DNA from: Cadophora sp. MPI-SDFR-AT-0126
Lineage: Eukaryota > Ascomycota > Leotiomycetes > Helotiales > Ploettnerulaceae
Assembly (NCBI GenBank): GCA_020747065.1
Contig: JAGMVK010000007.1
Location: 1,364,001 to 1,428,000, forward strand
Direction of reading: 5' to 3'
Length of the DNA: 64,000 nucleotides
The position numbers and the translations under genes are program-made. This document shows positions 1 through 11,578 of this stretch, piece after piece. The first letter of the stretch is position 1. Each line of letters starts with the position of its first letter. Under the pieces are notes generated by a model. The model was given only the letters and a program-made list of their open reading frames with translations, made no database searches and had not been told where the DNA came from.

Positions 1-2963
1 GAGGGTGGCGGCAGTTATGGTATGCTATGCTTTGCTTTGTTGCTAGTGAACACTGGGTAAGGGAGGTAAGTGAGGAGTTAGAACAACCTTCAGGGTTTAG
101 GGGTGGTGGAGTGTGGGGTTTCAACCCCCCCAAGATCCCCCAGGTCATTCCGCATCGTAAGTGCAGAAGTTAAAGTTCAGCGCCCGTTTGCCTCAACTGG
201 CAATCGCCGTCGAACCGTCTTCGAGGTTCGAGGTTCGGACTCGGCTTCCGTGTGTAAGACGGAAAATCAGATCTCCAATGATCTGGATTCTGGGCAGAAA
301 ATGGTGGAGGTCTTCGTCCTACTTGAGCACATGGTCGTCACCTCACCTCACCTCACCTCACCTCAGCTTTCCCTCTGCTATCCATCCCAACCCATCCCAT
401 CCCATCCACTCCCTCCCCTCCCTCCTCAGACCAGGCGTGTGACTTCGCCATGCCCAGCAGAGAAGGCTCCAGAGCAGAGCAGAACAAAACAGAACACTAA
501 CTGCCCACCTCACGATTGGTGGAAAGCGAGCAGGCAAGGGTTGTATCCAACTGCAATGAGGGCATTCCAGTCGTGCCGTCCTAGTGTCCACATCTAGACT
601 TTCATACATTTACTTGTATATGGTTGCATATATTTAGAAAGAATATATTAACGAAGCTCTACCGGGGCCGCATCGCTTCGCTTCGCTACATAGCACTGAA
701 GTTATGAGAGCACGAGAGACGAGAAGAGAGAATAGGCCCCTGTGCAAGCTGCCCGATATTGTTACTGTATCCTGAAGTTCCGAGCATTTTCATGCATCCA
801 AGCCCACCAGAGCACCAAGAGCCCTGTCGCCCCCGCCCGTAGCTCCATCGACTAGTGAGTTTGTAGCGTTCTTTGCAGGCTCAGGGCACCCAGGGCATCG
901 AGCTAACGTGCTGTGCATCCCCCAACCCAACGACTACATCGCATCCGCATCCTCTTTCTCCTGCTTCTGACTTCTTGTTTCTTACGCTGCACGACTGCTC
1001 TCTCCTCTCTGGAGAACATCGGCTGGAAAATCCCCAATCCCCTCTTTCAACAATTCCTCGATCCCGAGTCATCAGTATCGTAGTACAAAGCAAGATCTCT
1101 GCTCTGTGGCAATCGGACGGAATCATTGGCGTGGTCATACCGTTCCCCGCATGCGCCTCATCCCATACATATCCTACTCTCTACCTCCTCGCCCTTTTCC
1201 GCCTCCAAGCTTCTTCGAACTCGACAGCTGTAGCTCTCGAGAGTGAGCTTTTCCATAAGTCTGATCATGGGCCACGAATAACCCAGGCGAACCAAGCCTC
1301 GACCCACCAAAGCACTTTGCGCAAGAAGGCTGTACGATCTATTGTTTCTTTACACAACTCTGGTCACCGCGGCGAATTAGAAGGTCTTTGGATTGAAACA
1401 TAAATTGTGTAAAAGCGACTCCCGGCAGAGACATATTAGAAGGGCTTACGATTTGTACGGCAATTGTGGTGGTTTGGATTTGTGGTGAGAGGATTCCTTC
1501 GGTGCAGGTTACCTGCCGAATACATTCTATTCCTAACAGACCAACAGCTAACATGATTTGGGCATAGATACCACTTCCTTAATTTTCTTTTCGGATTTCA
1601 ACTTGTTGGCCATAATAATTCGGTGGTGGTAAGTGCGCTACTTCCATGCCGTAATTCAACCTTCATATCAACTATCCACATGTGCGGTATCAATCACCAG
1701 ACAAGAAGGAAACACATTTACCCACATTTGCTCTTTGATAATATCTTGTTTATCAGAGTAGCGGTTCCGAGGTCGAAGTACAAAACTCAGTGATTTTATT
1801 CGGCCTCAAATTGCTATGCCTTTGCGCCAAATTCCACTTACAGCTCGGAGTGAGAGGTTGTCAACCGCTCCTCTACTACAAGCTTCTACTTTCGATGAGC
1901 ATTTTCATTTTCAAGCAGAACTTTTTTCACATTCAGAGGCTGTTCAAACTGCAGAAGCTATCAGCTTAGTTATAAAGAAAGTCTGTGCTTCGGATAGCTC
2001 ATTCTACTATGACTGAACCTTGCCAGACAGACATTTATGTTTTCTTGACTTCGAAGTTCTTCATGGATACTCTGCTGATATGGTACTGTGTCTTCTAGAT
2101 TTTCGATACCTATAATTCAAGTGCTCAACAGACTCAAGCTAGCGCCAGCTCCGATACCCAACCTCATCCCAGTCCATCGCAACGACCTCCAACTTTCTCT
2201 CTCATCAAATCTTGACTTTCAATTAACCTGATCGTCTTGTGCATTCTTTCTATTAAGACTGAGGGGTGTTTGTGGCCGTTCACCTTCCACTAGTCACTTT
2301 CTACCTCTTCACTTGGTAGCCTCTATATCTATAACTCCATCGCCTCGCGTCACTCCTCACTACCTTACCAAGAACCTTAACCGCAACCGATCAATCAGTG
2401 ATCGGAGCAATCTTCCACTTCTCCTCGCCTTCGTAGGAGTTTCTGGGACTCTGACAGCTTTAACGGCCATCTAAACCTCCCAGCAGGAGGTTGTCCCTTG
2501 TGCTGATTCCAACTCTGTTGAAGGCCGCAGGTACGTTCAGCTCTTGAGCAGCATTTCCGTTTCTCTGTCTTTCCCTCCTGCCATCAGACATACGTCATTC
2601 GAAAATCTACTACCTTCTTACCTCCCCCCACGACTCTGGTCTGAGTGGCTACCTTCTCGTTCCAATCTGCAAGTTTTACTGGCCTGCTTTGAAAGTTTGC
2701 CTGTTCAGCAGATTCGTCCACATTTGGCACTACTCTATCAGCTCCATCTTCTCCGCAATTCGCGACGTTAAAGCTATTCCGCCGCTTCTACGTGCTCTGC
2801 CTTGCAAGCCGACGTTGTCTGTCTCGTATTTTCTATCTCCTAGCGATATATCAACACTCGCCAACTTACTACCCCTTCCACATTTACCCCAGCATTATGG
2901 CAGATTCACTCTTCACGAAACTGACAACTCATAGCAGCCTCTGTTGAAGAATATATCCCCGTC
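1..2963. other. Gene-poor upstream region and probable leader of the PSP1-type gene
   Basis: No convincing coding region was found on either strand; the open frames here (for example 873-1403) are low in complexity and rich in Ser, Pro and Leu without recognisable domains. A pyrimidine-rich block contains five CCTCA units at 341-365, followed by CCCAT-like runs to about 400. Near the 3' end a good donor (GTACGT at 2531) and an acceptor (ending 2937) could define a roughly 407-nt intron in the 5' untranslated region of the gene that starts at 2964; this is inference from splice signals only. Confidence 0.5.
341..365. repeat. CCTCA pentanucleotide repeat, five copies
   Basis: Five head-to-tail copies of CCTCA are visible, set in a longer pyrimidine-rich strand. 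It is a simple microsatellite with no evident coding role. Confidence 0.9.
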
Positions 2964-5749
2964 ATGGCTTCCAACGCCGTCAAGATCGGAGCCAGCGGAG
3001 GCAAGAATGCACCTTCGAATACATCCTCCATGACCTCGAGCAATCCTTCGATCTTGCTCGATAAATTCAACGGTCGGCGGTCGACACCTGATTCGGAGGC
3101 TCTTGCAAGCTCGGATGATGAGATTGAGCGACAAGATCATCCCCAGCCAAATGCGCAACCACAAAAACCAACGCGTCGAGCTTCATGGCTGAATGATACG
3201 ACAACACCCACTGGTCCTCAACCACGGAAGAGCTCGTTCGCCTCAAGTTCAATGTCACCAACCACCTCGCATCCTAGTACACCCTCTGCAGAATCAGGTA
3301 CTTGGGGTGCTCATGGTCAAGGAAGCTCTGGAGTTGGCCGTGGTCACACGACCGTCTCGACTGCATTCCCGTGGGGAAGTGGAATTTGGAACAACGATTC
3401 CCGGAAAGAACCTCCGTCAAGACTGACTGAAGTCCTACCATCTCCAACCTCCATACATCCCCCTTCTGGTAATGGTTACTTCGGCGATATGAACAATACT
3501 CATCGCGATCCACCATCAAACCCTAACATTCCTTTCGCCATCCCACTTCATCCAACACCAAAGACGTACAGATCGCAGTCATACTCTGTAGGACAACTCG
3601 ATCCAGACTCGCCCGCATCAACCACTTCTTCCAGCACTACACAAATGTTCACCGGCCGTGGAAGACCAATTCAGCATTCTGGTCTGCAGCACCGACCATC
3701 AAGACCGAGCATGCTTAGCGAGATGTCCAACGAGGGTGGTCTGAGTAACCTAAAGGAGGTCGATGATGACGACGACGAAAGCACGAATGGATCAAACCAT
3801 GGAGTTACATTGCAACAGTCCAGCGAAGCCAAGACGATTGAGATTCTAGCTCGAGAAAATGCCATCTTGCGGCAACAACAGTACCACTCACGAATCCGAC
3901 CACGATCTTCAACAAGCAACGCTTATGGATTTGGAGGTTATGGACTTCAGGAGACTCTTCCAGAAGAGTCTGATTACGCCATTGATGAGCTTGAGGAACT
4001 TCAGCAAGATATGCAAACAAAGGCAATGCTCGGACGCAGAATGAGCGAGTACGGTGCCGCTGGCCAGCCTCGGATGTCTCCATCCTATACTTCTTTGGAG
4101 AATCGCAAGCTTGAGAATGTCAAGAAGGCCTACTGGCAGAGCTCGCCTGGATTTGGTGGACTGTCGGATATCCCCCAAAGCAGACGCCACTCTTTCGCCG
4201 ATGTCCCTACTCGACAGGGCTCGATCAGCTCTGTTGGCGATCCTCTTTCTGCTCAAGAAAACAGTATCCAAGAGAGCATGTCACCCAAAGACTACCAAAA
4301 CAGGTATCAAGATGGCACTGGCTACACACTCAATGATCATGGTATGTCAAATCAGTTTCGCCGCTTATCCCTCCATGAAAACAAGCATCTGAAGACTCTG
4401 TTTGAAGAGGGTTGCCTTGAAGCCATTGACTCACAGAACAAAACAGCAGCATCGTATTTCGGTGGTATTGCAACTTTGCCAAGAAACATCGATGCTTACG
4501 GCGCACCTGCCTACCAAACACCAGCTTATCCATATGCGAACGCTGCTGGCCAGTATGGTGGTGGTCGTTCATCTTCACCGCATCGAAGCATGTATGGTGT
4601 TCCTCAGCCACGACACAACCAGCTCTTGTATATTGTGCTGTTCAAGTGCTCGCGTGCAGATGTTTTCTATGTTCAAGAAGGAACTGGATTGGCCGTCAAG
4701 CCTGGAGATCTAGTCATCGTGGAGGCTGATCGAGGAACTGACCTCGGCACTGTTGCTCGGGATAACGTTGACTGGAACACCGCCAAGGAACTCAAGGAGC
4801 ATTACGCCGAAGAACATTATAAGTGGCTGATGATGTACTCTCAGGGCGCGGCTGGTAACCAGGACGGTACTGGAGCTGGACTGATGGCGGCATCTAATGG
4901 TCTACAAGGAAGTGCTGTGGGTGGTATGGGACCTCCAAATCAACACGGAATGCAAGAGCCAAATCCTGGCGAAATAAAGCCGAAGATCATCAAAAGACTG
5001 GCTCAGCAGCACGAAATCCAAGCTTTGCGCGACAAGGAAGGCAATGAGGCAAAGGCCAAGAGAGTATGCATGCAGAAAGTCAAGGAACATGGTCTGCATA
5101 TGGAGATCTTGGATGCAGAGTTCCAAATGTAAGCACGTTCCCGAAAAAGGAAGAGTGTTCGCTAATCAGCCGCAGGGATTGGAAGAAGTTGACTTTCTAC
5201 TACTTTGCGGATGCATATATCAACTTCAATTCCCTTGTTACCGACCTCTTCAAAGTCTACAAGACCAGAATTTGGATGTCTGCTATCAATCCAGCTTCAT
5301 TTGCCAGTCCATCGCTTGGCCTTCAAGCTCCAAGTGGCATTGGACCTGGTGCTGTTGGGGTAACTCGAACCCCAACTGAGAGACGTCCACAAGCTCCCGA
5401 GCAGCCATCCTACCCTCAAGCTACTCGAAGCTATCAAGGAGCCTTCGCCCAGCCCTTTACTCCTAGCCTCGATCGTAACTCAATGCCGCCACCAGCCTTT
5501 CAACCGCCTGGTTATACCTACGGCTACTCACCATTCAACGCAGCTCCACGCGCACCTAGTAGTTTTGTCCCTATTGACCAATTCGGTGGCTTCTCATCGC
5601 AAGCCGGTTATCAAGGACTTCCCAATCGTTTCCCATCGCCTCCCGAAGCCGCTGATACAAGTGAATTTGGCCGACAAGCAAGTGGAATTCCAAATCCCAA
5701 TGATGGATGGGTTTCAACCTTTCAAGGTCTGTCTTTGAACAGTCGTTAG
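2964..5749 (+). CDS. PSP1: PSP1 C-terminal domain protein
   Basis: Two exons, 2964-5128 and 5176-5749, joined by a 47-nt GTAAGC...CAG intron, give about 912 residues. The N-terminal two thirds is disordered (Ser, Pro, Asn, Gln and Gly rich) with an acidic patch EVDDDDDES. The conserved part, about residues 550-770, begins LLYIVLFKCSRADVFYVQEG, contains KPGDLVIVEADRGTDLGTV and continues across the intron into KKLTFYYFADAYINFNSLV, which matches the PSP1 C-terminal domain. Yeast Psp1 is a cytoplasmic P-body/stress-granule associated protein first found as a suppressor of DNA polymerase alpha mutants; the biochemical role is unknown. The tail is Pro/Gln rich and low in complexity. The intron lies inside the conserved domain, and joining restores the family pattern, which supports the model. 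The start is the first ATG of the open frame; the leader may contain an intron. Confidence 0.9.
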
Positions 5750-7073
5750 GCAACAGTCGACGACAAATAGTCATCATAGCGCTGGGGCAAGACTGGAAAC
5801 CCGCTGTTCGCCACTCAACCGCAGTCTCGTGTGTAACCGTCTTCCACGTTTATTTCTTCAGCCAACCTTCATAGACTCACAAGACTGTCCATACCCTCCA
5901 GAATGGCTCTTTGGCATCTATTTGCTACCCTAAACCTGGAATTGCAGCAGTTCAGATGGAATTCCCGTTTAGTCTCGTCCCAAAGACGGCAAGCCCCCAC
6001 TGTGTACTTCCAGAGGCACACACCGGCCATAACCACTCTCCGTCCGACGCTAGCTGTCACTTCTTTGTTCTACTTTTCCCAACTTCCAAACCACACACAA
6101 CGTCCGAATCTTCGATCGAGTGGGCATGTAACAGTCCAGTTTTGCCACCACGACTTTCAGCATGGATTTTCTCAGTATCCTTTCCTCACATCAGACTGGG
6201 TTCTCAGCAAGCTTTACGATCTCTCGTGTCCGCCATGTGGATCGCTCATCTTCGAGGATCTAGGGACATTGCTTCGCGATTTTGGGCTCGTGATTAGGCG
6301 TCATCAAGTTTCTCAGGACGGGTCTTGGGGGCCAAGATTGACTCTTTTTTTCACCATCTTGTCTGTCTTGCAGATTGCTTAGCAGGTGGGATATTCGCGC
6401 ATCAAGACGGGGCGTTTTTATTGTCTATTTTTCCGTGTTTGTTTTCTCACTTTCGTTTACGAATCTCACGACAAAACGGGTACATTTTTTGGGGAGAGAG
6501 AGTTTAGACAGATTTCGCGAATCAAATTCGGGTACAGGTGTCACAGGCAATGGGACGGGCATGGCATATTTAAAAAAAGAGACACCTTGGGCAATCTGAG
6601 AGCATAATTGCGACTCCGATCGATGCCTTGTTTTCAAAATGGATTCTTTCTCATATGCGGACTTGTAAAGGGAGGCAGAGGTGCGAAGATAAATCACCTG
6701 GCAATAGCAGAATGAAGATATGTGCATTATTTCGCTCGTCTCCCCCAATGCATACCCGCTGGATCATAATGTGATTCTTGTTTCTGGCAAGATTTCAAAT
6801 CAAGGAGCGACATGAATATTCTCACAGCTCAAGCAAGGTATGTATGTATGTATGTATGTATTTGGTGATTCTCAACGAGCGAGCTGGCTGCGCTGTGGGG
6901 TGGGGTAGGTGATTCACGCAAAAGGGGAAGGAACGATGAGGCACCAACCAGCAACAATGATTGATAGTGACCAAGCGAGCACCACCATCGCTGCCTCAAC
7001 ATCTCCTATCTCCTTTCTCCTTTCTCCCTTCCCCATCCCGTCAGCTCCTGACAACGCACATCAAAAAGGCACT
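5750..7073. other. Intergenic region between the PSP1-type gene and an orphan gene
   Basis: About 1.3 kb without a supported gene. It holds the 3' flank of the PSP1-type gene and the promoter side of the next gene. Short open frames overlap each other in several frames and lack domains. A GTAT microsatellite lies at 6838-6861. Confidence 0.6.
6838..6861. repeat. GTAT tetranucleotide microsatellite, about six copies
   Basis: Six tandem GTAT units precede TTGG. It sits about 210 bases upstream of the start at 7074, so it may be in the promoter or leader of that gene. Confidence 0.9.
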
Positions 7074-8203
7074 ATGGTCAAAACGACGATGAAGCGCAAG
7101 TCCGAAAGTGAGTACCCTCTTCACACCCTTCCACCATCTTGTTAGGCCATCCGGTCAGAGTCGAAGGGCAACGACTGATGAGTGACAGCCGCACTGCCAA
7201 CTGGTGGCAGAAGCAAACAGCGCAAGACCTCTGCCAGGACGGAAGATGCGTCGGACTCGGTAGGGGATGAGTCCAGCGGCCACTCGTTCCCCGACCAAGA
7301 GCCTATCGCTCCCAAGCATGTCAAGAAGAGCTCTATAAGATCGCGCAAGTCGGAGCCTATCAAACGCACTGCCCGATCAGATGAGTACGAAGAAGATGAA
7401 GGACGCTTAAGAAGCAAGTATGTACCAATCTGACCCACGCAATGTTTGCTCATTGCCATTGTATAGTCTTGGACAATGCAAATGCCATCATTTTGAACCT
7501 ACCAGCTAACCATTTCCAGGCAATTCCTTGCAATGGTTGAGTTCTACGGTGAAAACAAGAAGAACATACGAGCAGCTAAATCAGCCACGAACTACATGAA
7601 CGTGTTTGAGAGCAAGGTCGATGAAGCTGAGGAGTCGTTGAAGAAGCGTCTCCGTGATTTGGGCATCGAAGCGTATGAATTGACTCCCCACAATATTTAG
7701 CCTTTAAACTGACAGTCTACAGTAGCAAGCAAGACTCGGAATTTACAGAAGCCTTCCAAGAAGCGTACGCTGCCTCACGCCCATTGCCCTCAACCGGACA
7801 GGATGAAGCGAAAGGACGGTCGAAGGACATCTCTTTCGCTACTCTGTTTGACCGAAGCCGGGAAATCATCTTTGGCGCTAAGCACATCGTCGAGAACTTT
7901 AAGAACGCTTGTCACAAGACATCCAGTCTCAAGATGTCGCAATTCACGGAAAACAACTGGGAGAATAAGAACGTGCAGACTGCCCAGATTCTTGCGATTG
8001 GACACAAAGTCGGCTTGGACAAGTACGAGATAATGTTGATGGGATTAAGCGGGACCGATATTGAGGAGGAGGATTCGGTCTCTGCTGATCTCATCTACCC
8101 GAATATTGAGGGCAATGTAAATATTCCTTGGGGAGGCATCGCCAACAAGGGTGAAAAGGTGATGCGGAAGCTGCTTAAGGCTACTGTCATGGAGACAATC
8201 TGA
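7074..8203 (+). CDS. Unrecognised basic nuclear-type protein
   Basis: Four exons (7074-7107, 7189-7417, 7520-7672, 7723-8203) give 298 residues; introns are 81, 102, 50 nt, the second with a CTAAC branch site. I do not recognise a domain. The first ~100 residues are charged and disordered with Lys/Arg clusters (KRKSE, RSKQRK, KHVKKSSIRSRKSEP) resembling nuclear localisation signals. Residues ~105-160 (EFYGENKKNIRAAKSATNYM, then DEAEESLKKRLRDLGIEA) look helical. The C-terminal half (ATLFDRSREIIFGAKHIVEN... LMGLSGTDIEEED) looks folded. The start MVKTTMKRK is chosen because the frame upstream is low in complexity, though an in-frame ATG at 6936 would extend it. It is convergent with the P450 gene (237 bp between stops). 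Codon use and splicing resemble the neighbours, so it is probably a real lineage-restricted gene. Confidence 0.75.
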
Positions 8204-8440
8204 AGCAGGGTAGGCTGTGCTGATGATATATGGACGCGCGTATGCTTCTTCACGATACTGTTCATTGCTAGGGCTGAGCTATAACATGAGCTACAGATAT
8301 ATATAGATGCACTCAATGTATTTATAGCTGAAAAATGATCAATTTGAATTTTCCCGAGGCCTCGTTATTGACTCAATGATGTCGTCCCAGCTTACAATCG
8401 CTGGCTCTGAATTAATTAGAAAATGATCTACATGCCTCTG

Positions 8441-9998
8441 TTATGTCCTTCCGTTTTTTATATTGATACTCATCGGATCCTTTTCCCAGGCCCAAAATAT
8501 CTTCTGAGATGTCCACTCAATCGGTCTAGTTCCCCTCGAAAGCCCCAGATCAAAATTCCACAATAACCTCGCCATGATCACGCGCAATTCCAACCAAGCA
8601 AGATGCTGCCCAAGACAACCATGTACACCAACACTGAAAGGATGATACGCATCATGTCTATCTTCGGTATACCGAGAGTATTTATCACCAGAACTTCGAA
8701 GCCATCGCTCAGGAACAAACTCATCAGGAAAAGCAAAGTTGTCGTTCGATCTGAACATCGAGAAGCACGAAATGCCCACTGTGACACCTTCCGGTATCAT
8801 ATGCCCCCCGATGACAGCTCCACCTTGAGGTACCTCACGATGCATGTTGTCTGGTATAGGAGGACATAATCGCATGCCCTCTTGCAGTACAGCCTTCAAG
8901 TAAGGCAGGTCTTTCGTGGTCCGACCTGAAATCTCGGATTCAGATGTGAAAGTTGATCTGACCTCTCTGGCGAGTCTCTCCATCTCCTTCGGATGAGACA
9001 GTAGATTGTTGATCGTGCCAGCCAGCGCGGCAGTCAACGTCTCGCTCCCTGCCACGATCAACGCCATGGAGTTCATTATCATTTCCGCTTCGGACATGCC
9101 TGTTTCCGGCGACAACTCGTTGTGTTGAAGGATGTACGACATTATATCCGGCCTATCTGGTTTCCGCCTGAGTCGTGACTTGACGTTCGCTTCTGAGGTT
9201 GTCAATACCAAGTTCAGACCAGCGAGTGCGGACTTCGGAGTGATGTATGAGACCAGTTTCTCGAGGACGGGGTAATAGCTCAACGCAGCAGCGATCATCA
9301 AAGCCTGGAACTGTAGAATAACCGTGATCCATGGATGATAATCCTGTTTCTCCAAACAGTGAAATGACTCTCCCCATCCGAGTTCACTGATGATGTCAAA
9401 GGTTGCGAAGTTGATCCAGCGCACGACATCAACCACTGTCTCTCCACCGCCATTCTCAACCTCCTTCCCGAGCTTGCTAACCAAAACATCAACATACTTC
9501 TCTACAGTCGGCTCATACAAATCAACAGCCTTCTCCGAAAAAGCTGGCAGAAGAACTTTTCTGAAGCGCGCATGATCTTCCACCGAAGCAGAAATGAGAC
9601 TATCTGCCTGTACGCCAGGAGGTTTCCCCCGCCACTGGGAAGGTCGGATGAAGGCTTTGTTCTGATAGATAGCTTTCCAGGCCGAGGGATCGGTGAACGA
9701 GAGTTCTGTAGGACTGATGCGGACGATGGGACCGTAAATTTCGTGGAGGTCTTTGACGGTGTGTGGAAGACGGCCGATGAGCATTCTTTGGAGGAATGGG
9801 GCGTGGAAGGCTCTGTTGAGGAGAGGTCCGGGAAAAGATGAGAGGGGGTGGAGATAGAGGTTGTAGAGAGCTGTGCTGAGTATGTACTGGTTTGCGTGAG
9901 CTTTGGTTGGTGGGAGTTTAAGGAGATAGAATTGGACTTACTGTCAATGTAGCAATTCCAACGAGGACCAGGATTGCAGAGAAATCGAAATTCGTCAT
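8441..9998 (-). CDS. Cytochrome P450, CYP65/isotrichodermin C-15 hydroxylase-like
   Basis: Two exons on the minus strand, 9998-9942 and 9886-8441, with a 55-nt intron, give 500 residues, usual for a microsomal fungal P450. The first exon encodes a hydrophobic membrane anchor (FSAILVLVGIATLT), then a basic/proline hinge (LYLHPLSSFPGP). Landmarks: I-helix IVAGSETLTAAL with the A-G-x-E-T pattern, K-helix LQEGMRL (ExxR), PERW region, and heme loop FSVGVHGCLG with Cys about residue 443. The heme loop has His where Arg is usual. Overall similarity to fungal CYP65-type enzymes is my recognition; the substrate is unknown. These enzymes are ER-anchored mono-oxygenases taking electrons from NADPH-P450 reductase. 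No polyketide synthase, NRPS or terpene cyclase lies nearby, so a biosynthetic cluster is not supported. Downstream on the same strand of DNA lies the CHRD protein gene, 771 bp upstream of this start. Confidence 0.93.
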
Positions 9999-10769
9999 GG
10001 TGTCAAACCTGACGCATTGTCTTCTAGCATTTCAAACATTGAGGGCGGGCTCGATGCCCTTATATAGATATTGGACATTGATCTAATCTGAGTTGACATA
10101 TTTCTTTCTCGAGAAGATGACCAACGAGAAATTCAACTCTGTTACTCTACATTTACAATCACGGGGAATTTGCATGGGGCGGCTGCATGCCGCTCATGCA
10201 TGAAGCCAGTTGTCGGTGAGATTTTAGAGGTTCAAGTCAGCTTCGCTAAAACCCTGGTACGTAAACAATGGGGTTTTACGGGTGGTACAACTTAGTCGGG
10301 ATGTCCAGGATGCGTTGAACATGCGATTTTGCCCTTGAATACCAAGCAGCATTGTAGCTTCACGCGATCGTACTGATTAGTCCGAATTCACCATTTCGAT
10401 TTTCGGTTCAGTGCCTGGAAGTCGTCGGGGAAGTTTGGAGCATTCGGGAAGTGTTCTTGTGATTCTCACGATTCATAGTCTTAATGAATGGCATCTAATG
10501 CACAAATATGGCGAGAGACATTCGAATTATCTGTCATGCCGCCTGTGGTTGCAAGTTTGATAAGCCGATAGTGAAAGGCTCTTCTAACTTCACATCCAGA
10601 TCACGAGCTATTAGAGGAGCATCCAACAACGTGGTTTGACAAAACATTCATGTATCGTGAGAGCCATTTCAGAGTGCTCTACAGTGACATATAGTACAAC
10701 ACATGCCATTCAAGAGCCTTAATGGTGCCCAAATCCCATGTGCATGATCACCGCTCGCTCGCTTGTCAG
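9999..10769. other. Intergenic, upstream of the P450 and downstream of the CHRD gene
   Basis: About 770 bp with no supported gene. It must contain the P450 promoter and the CHRD gene's 3' end. GCATGCCGCTCATGCATG-like inverted motifs occur near 10187-10203, a weak palindrome of unknown meaning. Confidence 0.6.
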
Positions 10770-11578
10770 CTAGGCAAGTTGACCTCTGACAACTCCCAAT
10801 GGGAACAAATTGGTGTGCGCATCAGTGAAGAAGCCAGCTGGGTTGGCCTCAATTTGAGCCAGCTTGAAACCAATTCCAGTATCCTGTCCATTGGCACCGT
10901 TCAAACCGGTAGTGAAGGGACCAGTCATGCAGCCCGTGCTGACGCGCTTCTTGTCATCACCCTGTGCGTTTGGAAAAGCAAGGCGGGGTGGGCCTGATGC
11001 ACCACGAGCTGCTTCGTGGATGTGAGTAGCAGTGCGAGCGGGTGAGACATAAGTGCCTGCTACATTGAGAAGAGTGATTTCCTAGTAGCACGGTAAGTAT
11101 TTTGCCAACCTCATGCGGAAGAAAGTCTTACCCAGCAGATTCTCTCAGTCTTGGAGTTGATTCCGTAGTTGAAGTATCCAACAGCTTCCGCGGGACCTGG
11201 CACAGAAACAGTGCCGTTGCGGACCTCAGCGCCAACAGCTGTGATGTGGTATGTGCTGGTGAACTCCGGTTCGTCATCGCCCTTCGGTGGTGGGTAATGC
11301 TCGAGATTCTCGCCAGTTCCCTCAGGGTAGTCGACATTCTCCCAGCCGCCCTTTGGTGGTGGATAGTGCTCAAGATTCTCGCCGGTGCCGTCGGGGTAAT
11401 CAACATTCTCCCAACCTCCCGGGGGAGCTGGGTAATGTTCAAGATTTTCTCCTGTACCTTTTGGGTAATCGACGCTTTCCCATCCACCCTTGGGCGGGCC
11501 GTACTTGATGTCCGTGGGAGCTGAGAGGACTGGTGCTGCGAGGAGCGTAGCGACGGAAACGACTCTGCTAAACTTCAT
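10770..11578 (-). CDS. Secreted CHRD-domain protein with three 23-residue repeats
   Basis: Two exons, 11578-11132 and 11081-10770, separated by a 50-nt intron in phase 0, give 252 residues. A signal peptide covers about 1-20 (MKFSRVVSVATLLAAPVLSA). Residues 31-99 are three tandem repeats of 23 residues with core GGWENVDYP.GTGENLEHYP. Residues ~105-252 form a CHRD (chordin-like) domain: EFTSTYHITAVGAEVRNGTV, then INSKTERICW, and after the intron TATHIHEAARGASGPP, TGCMTGPFTTGL, DAHTNLFPLGVVRGQL. CHRD domains are beta-rich modules found in secreted fungal and bacterial proteins; the molecular role is generally unknown. The protein is therefore probably exported to the cell surface or medium. There are no Lys-Arg Kex2 sites between repeats. 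Alone, the first exon would look like a 155-residue protein; the second exon restores the domain. Confidence 0.88.
11282..11488 (-). repeat. Three tandem 69-bp coding repeats
   Basis: Three 69-bp units (11488-11420, 11419-11351, 11350-11282) encode the 23-residue repeats of the CHRD protein. Peptide units differ at only a few positions (S/N, K/D/E, A/P), while many third codon positions differ, for example GGT GGA, GGA GGT and GGC GGC for the opening Gly-Gly. That pattern indicates old repeats held by selection on the peptide rather than a fresh duplication. Confidence 0.9.

Noticed and set aside
873..1403. 176-codon open frame on the plus strand
   Set aside because: Low-complexity Ser/Leu/Pro content, no domain, no splice continuation and poor start context.
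11282..11488. RiPP (dikaritin-type) precursor peptide
   Set aside because: Repeats lack Lys-Arg protease sites, the protein carries a CHRD domain, and no DUF3328-type modifying gene is nearby.
8441..11578. Secondary-metabolite gene cluster
   Set aside because: Only isolated P450s are present; there is no polyketide synthase, NRPS, terpene cyclase or prenyltransferase, and the flanks are housekeeping genes.
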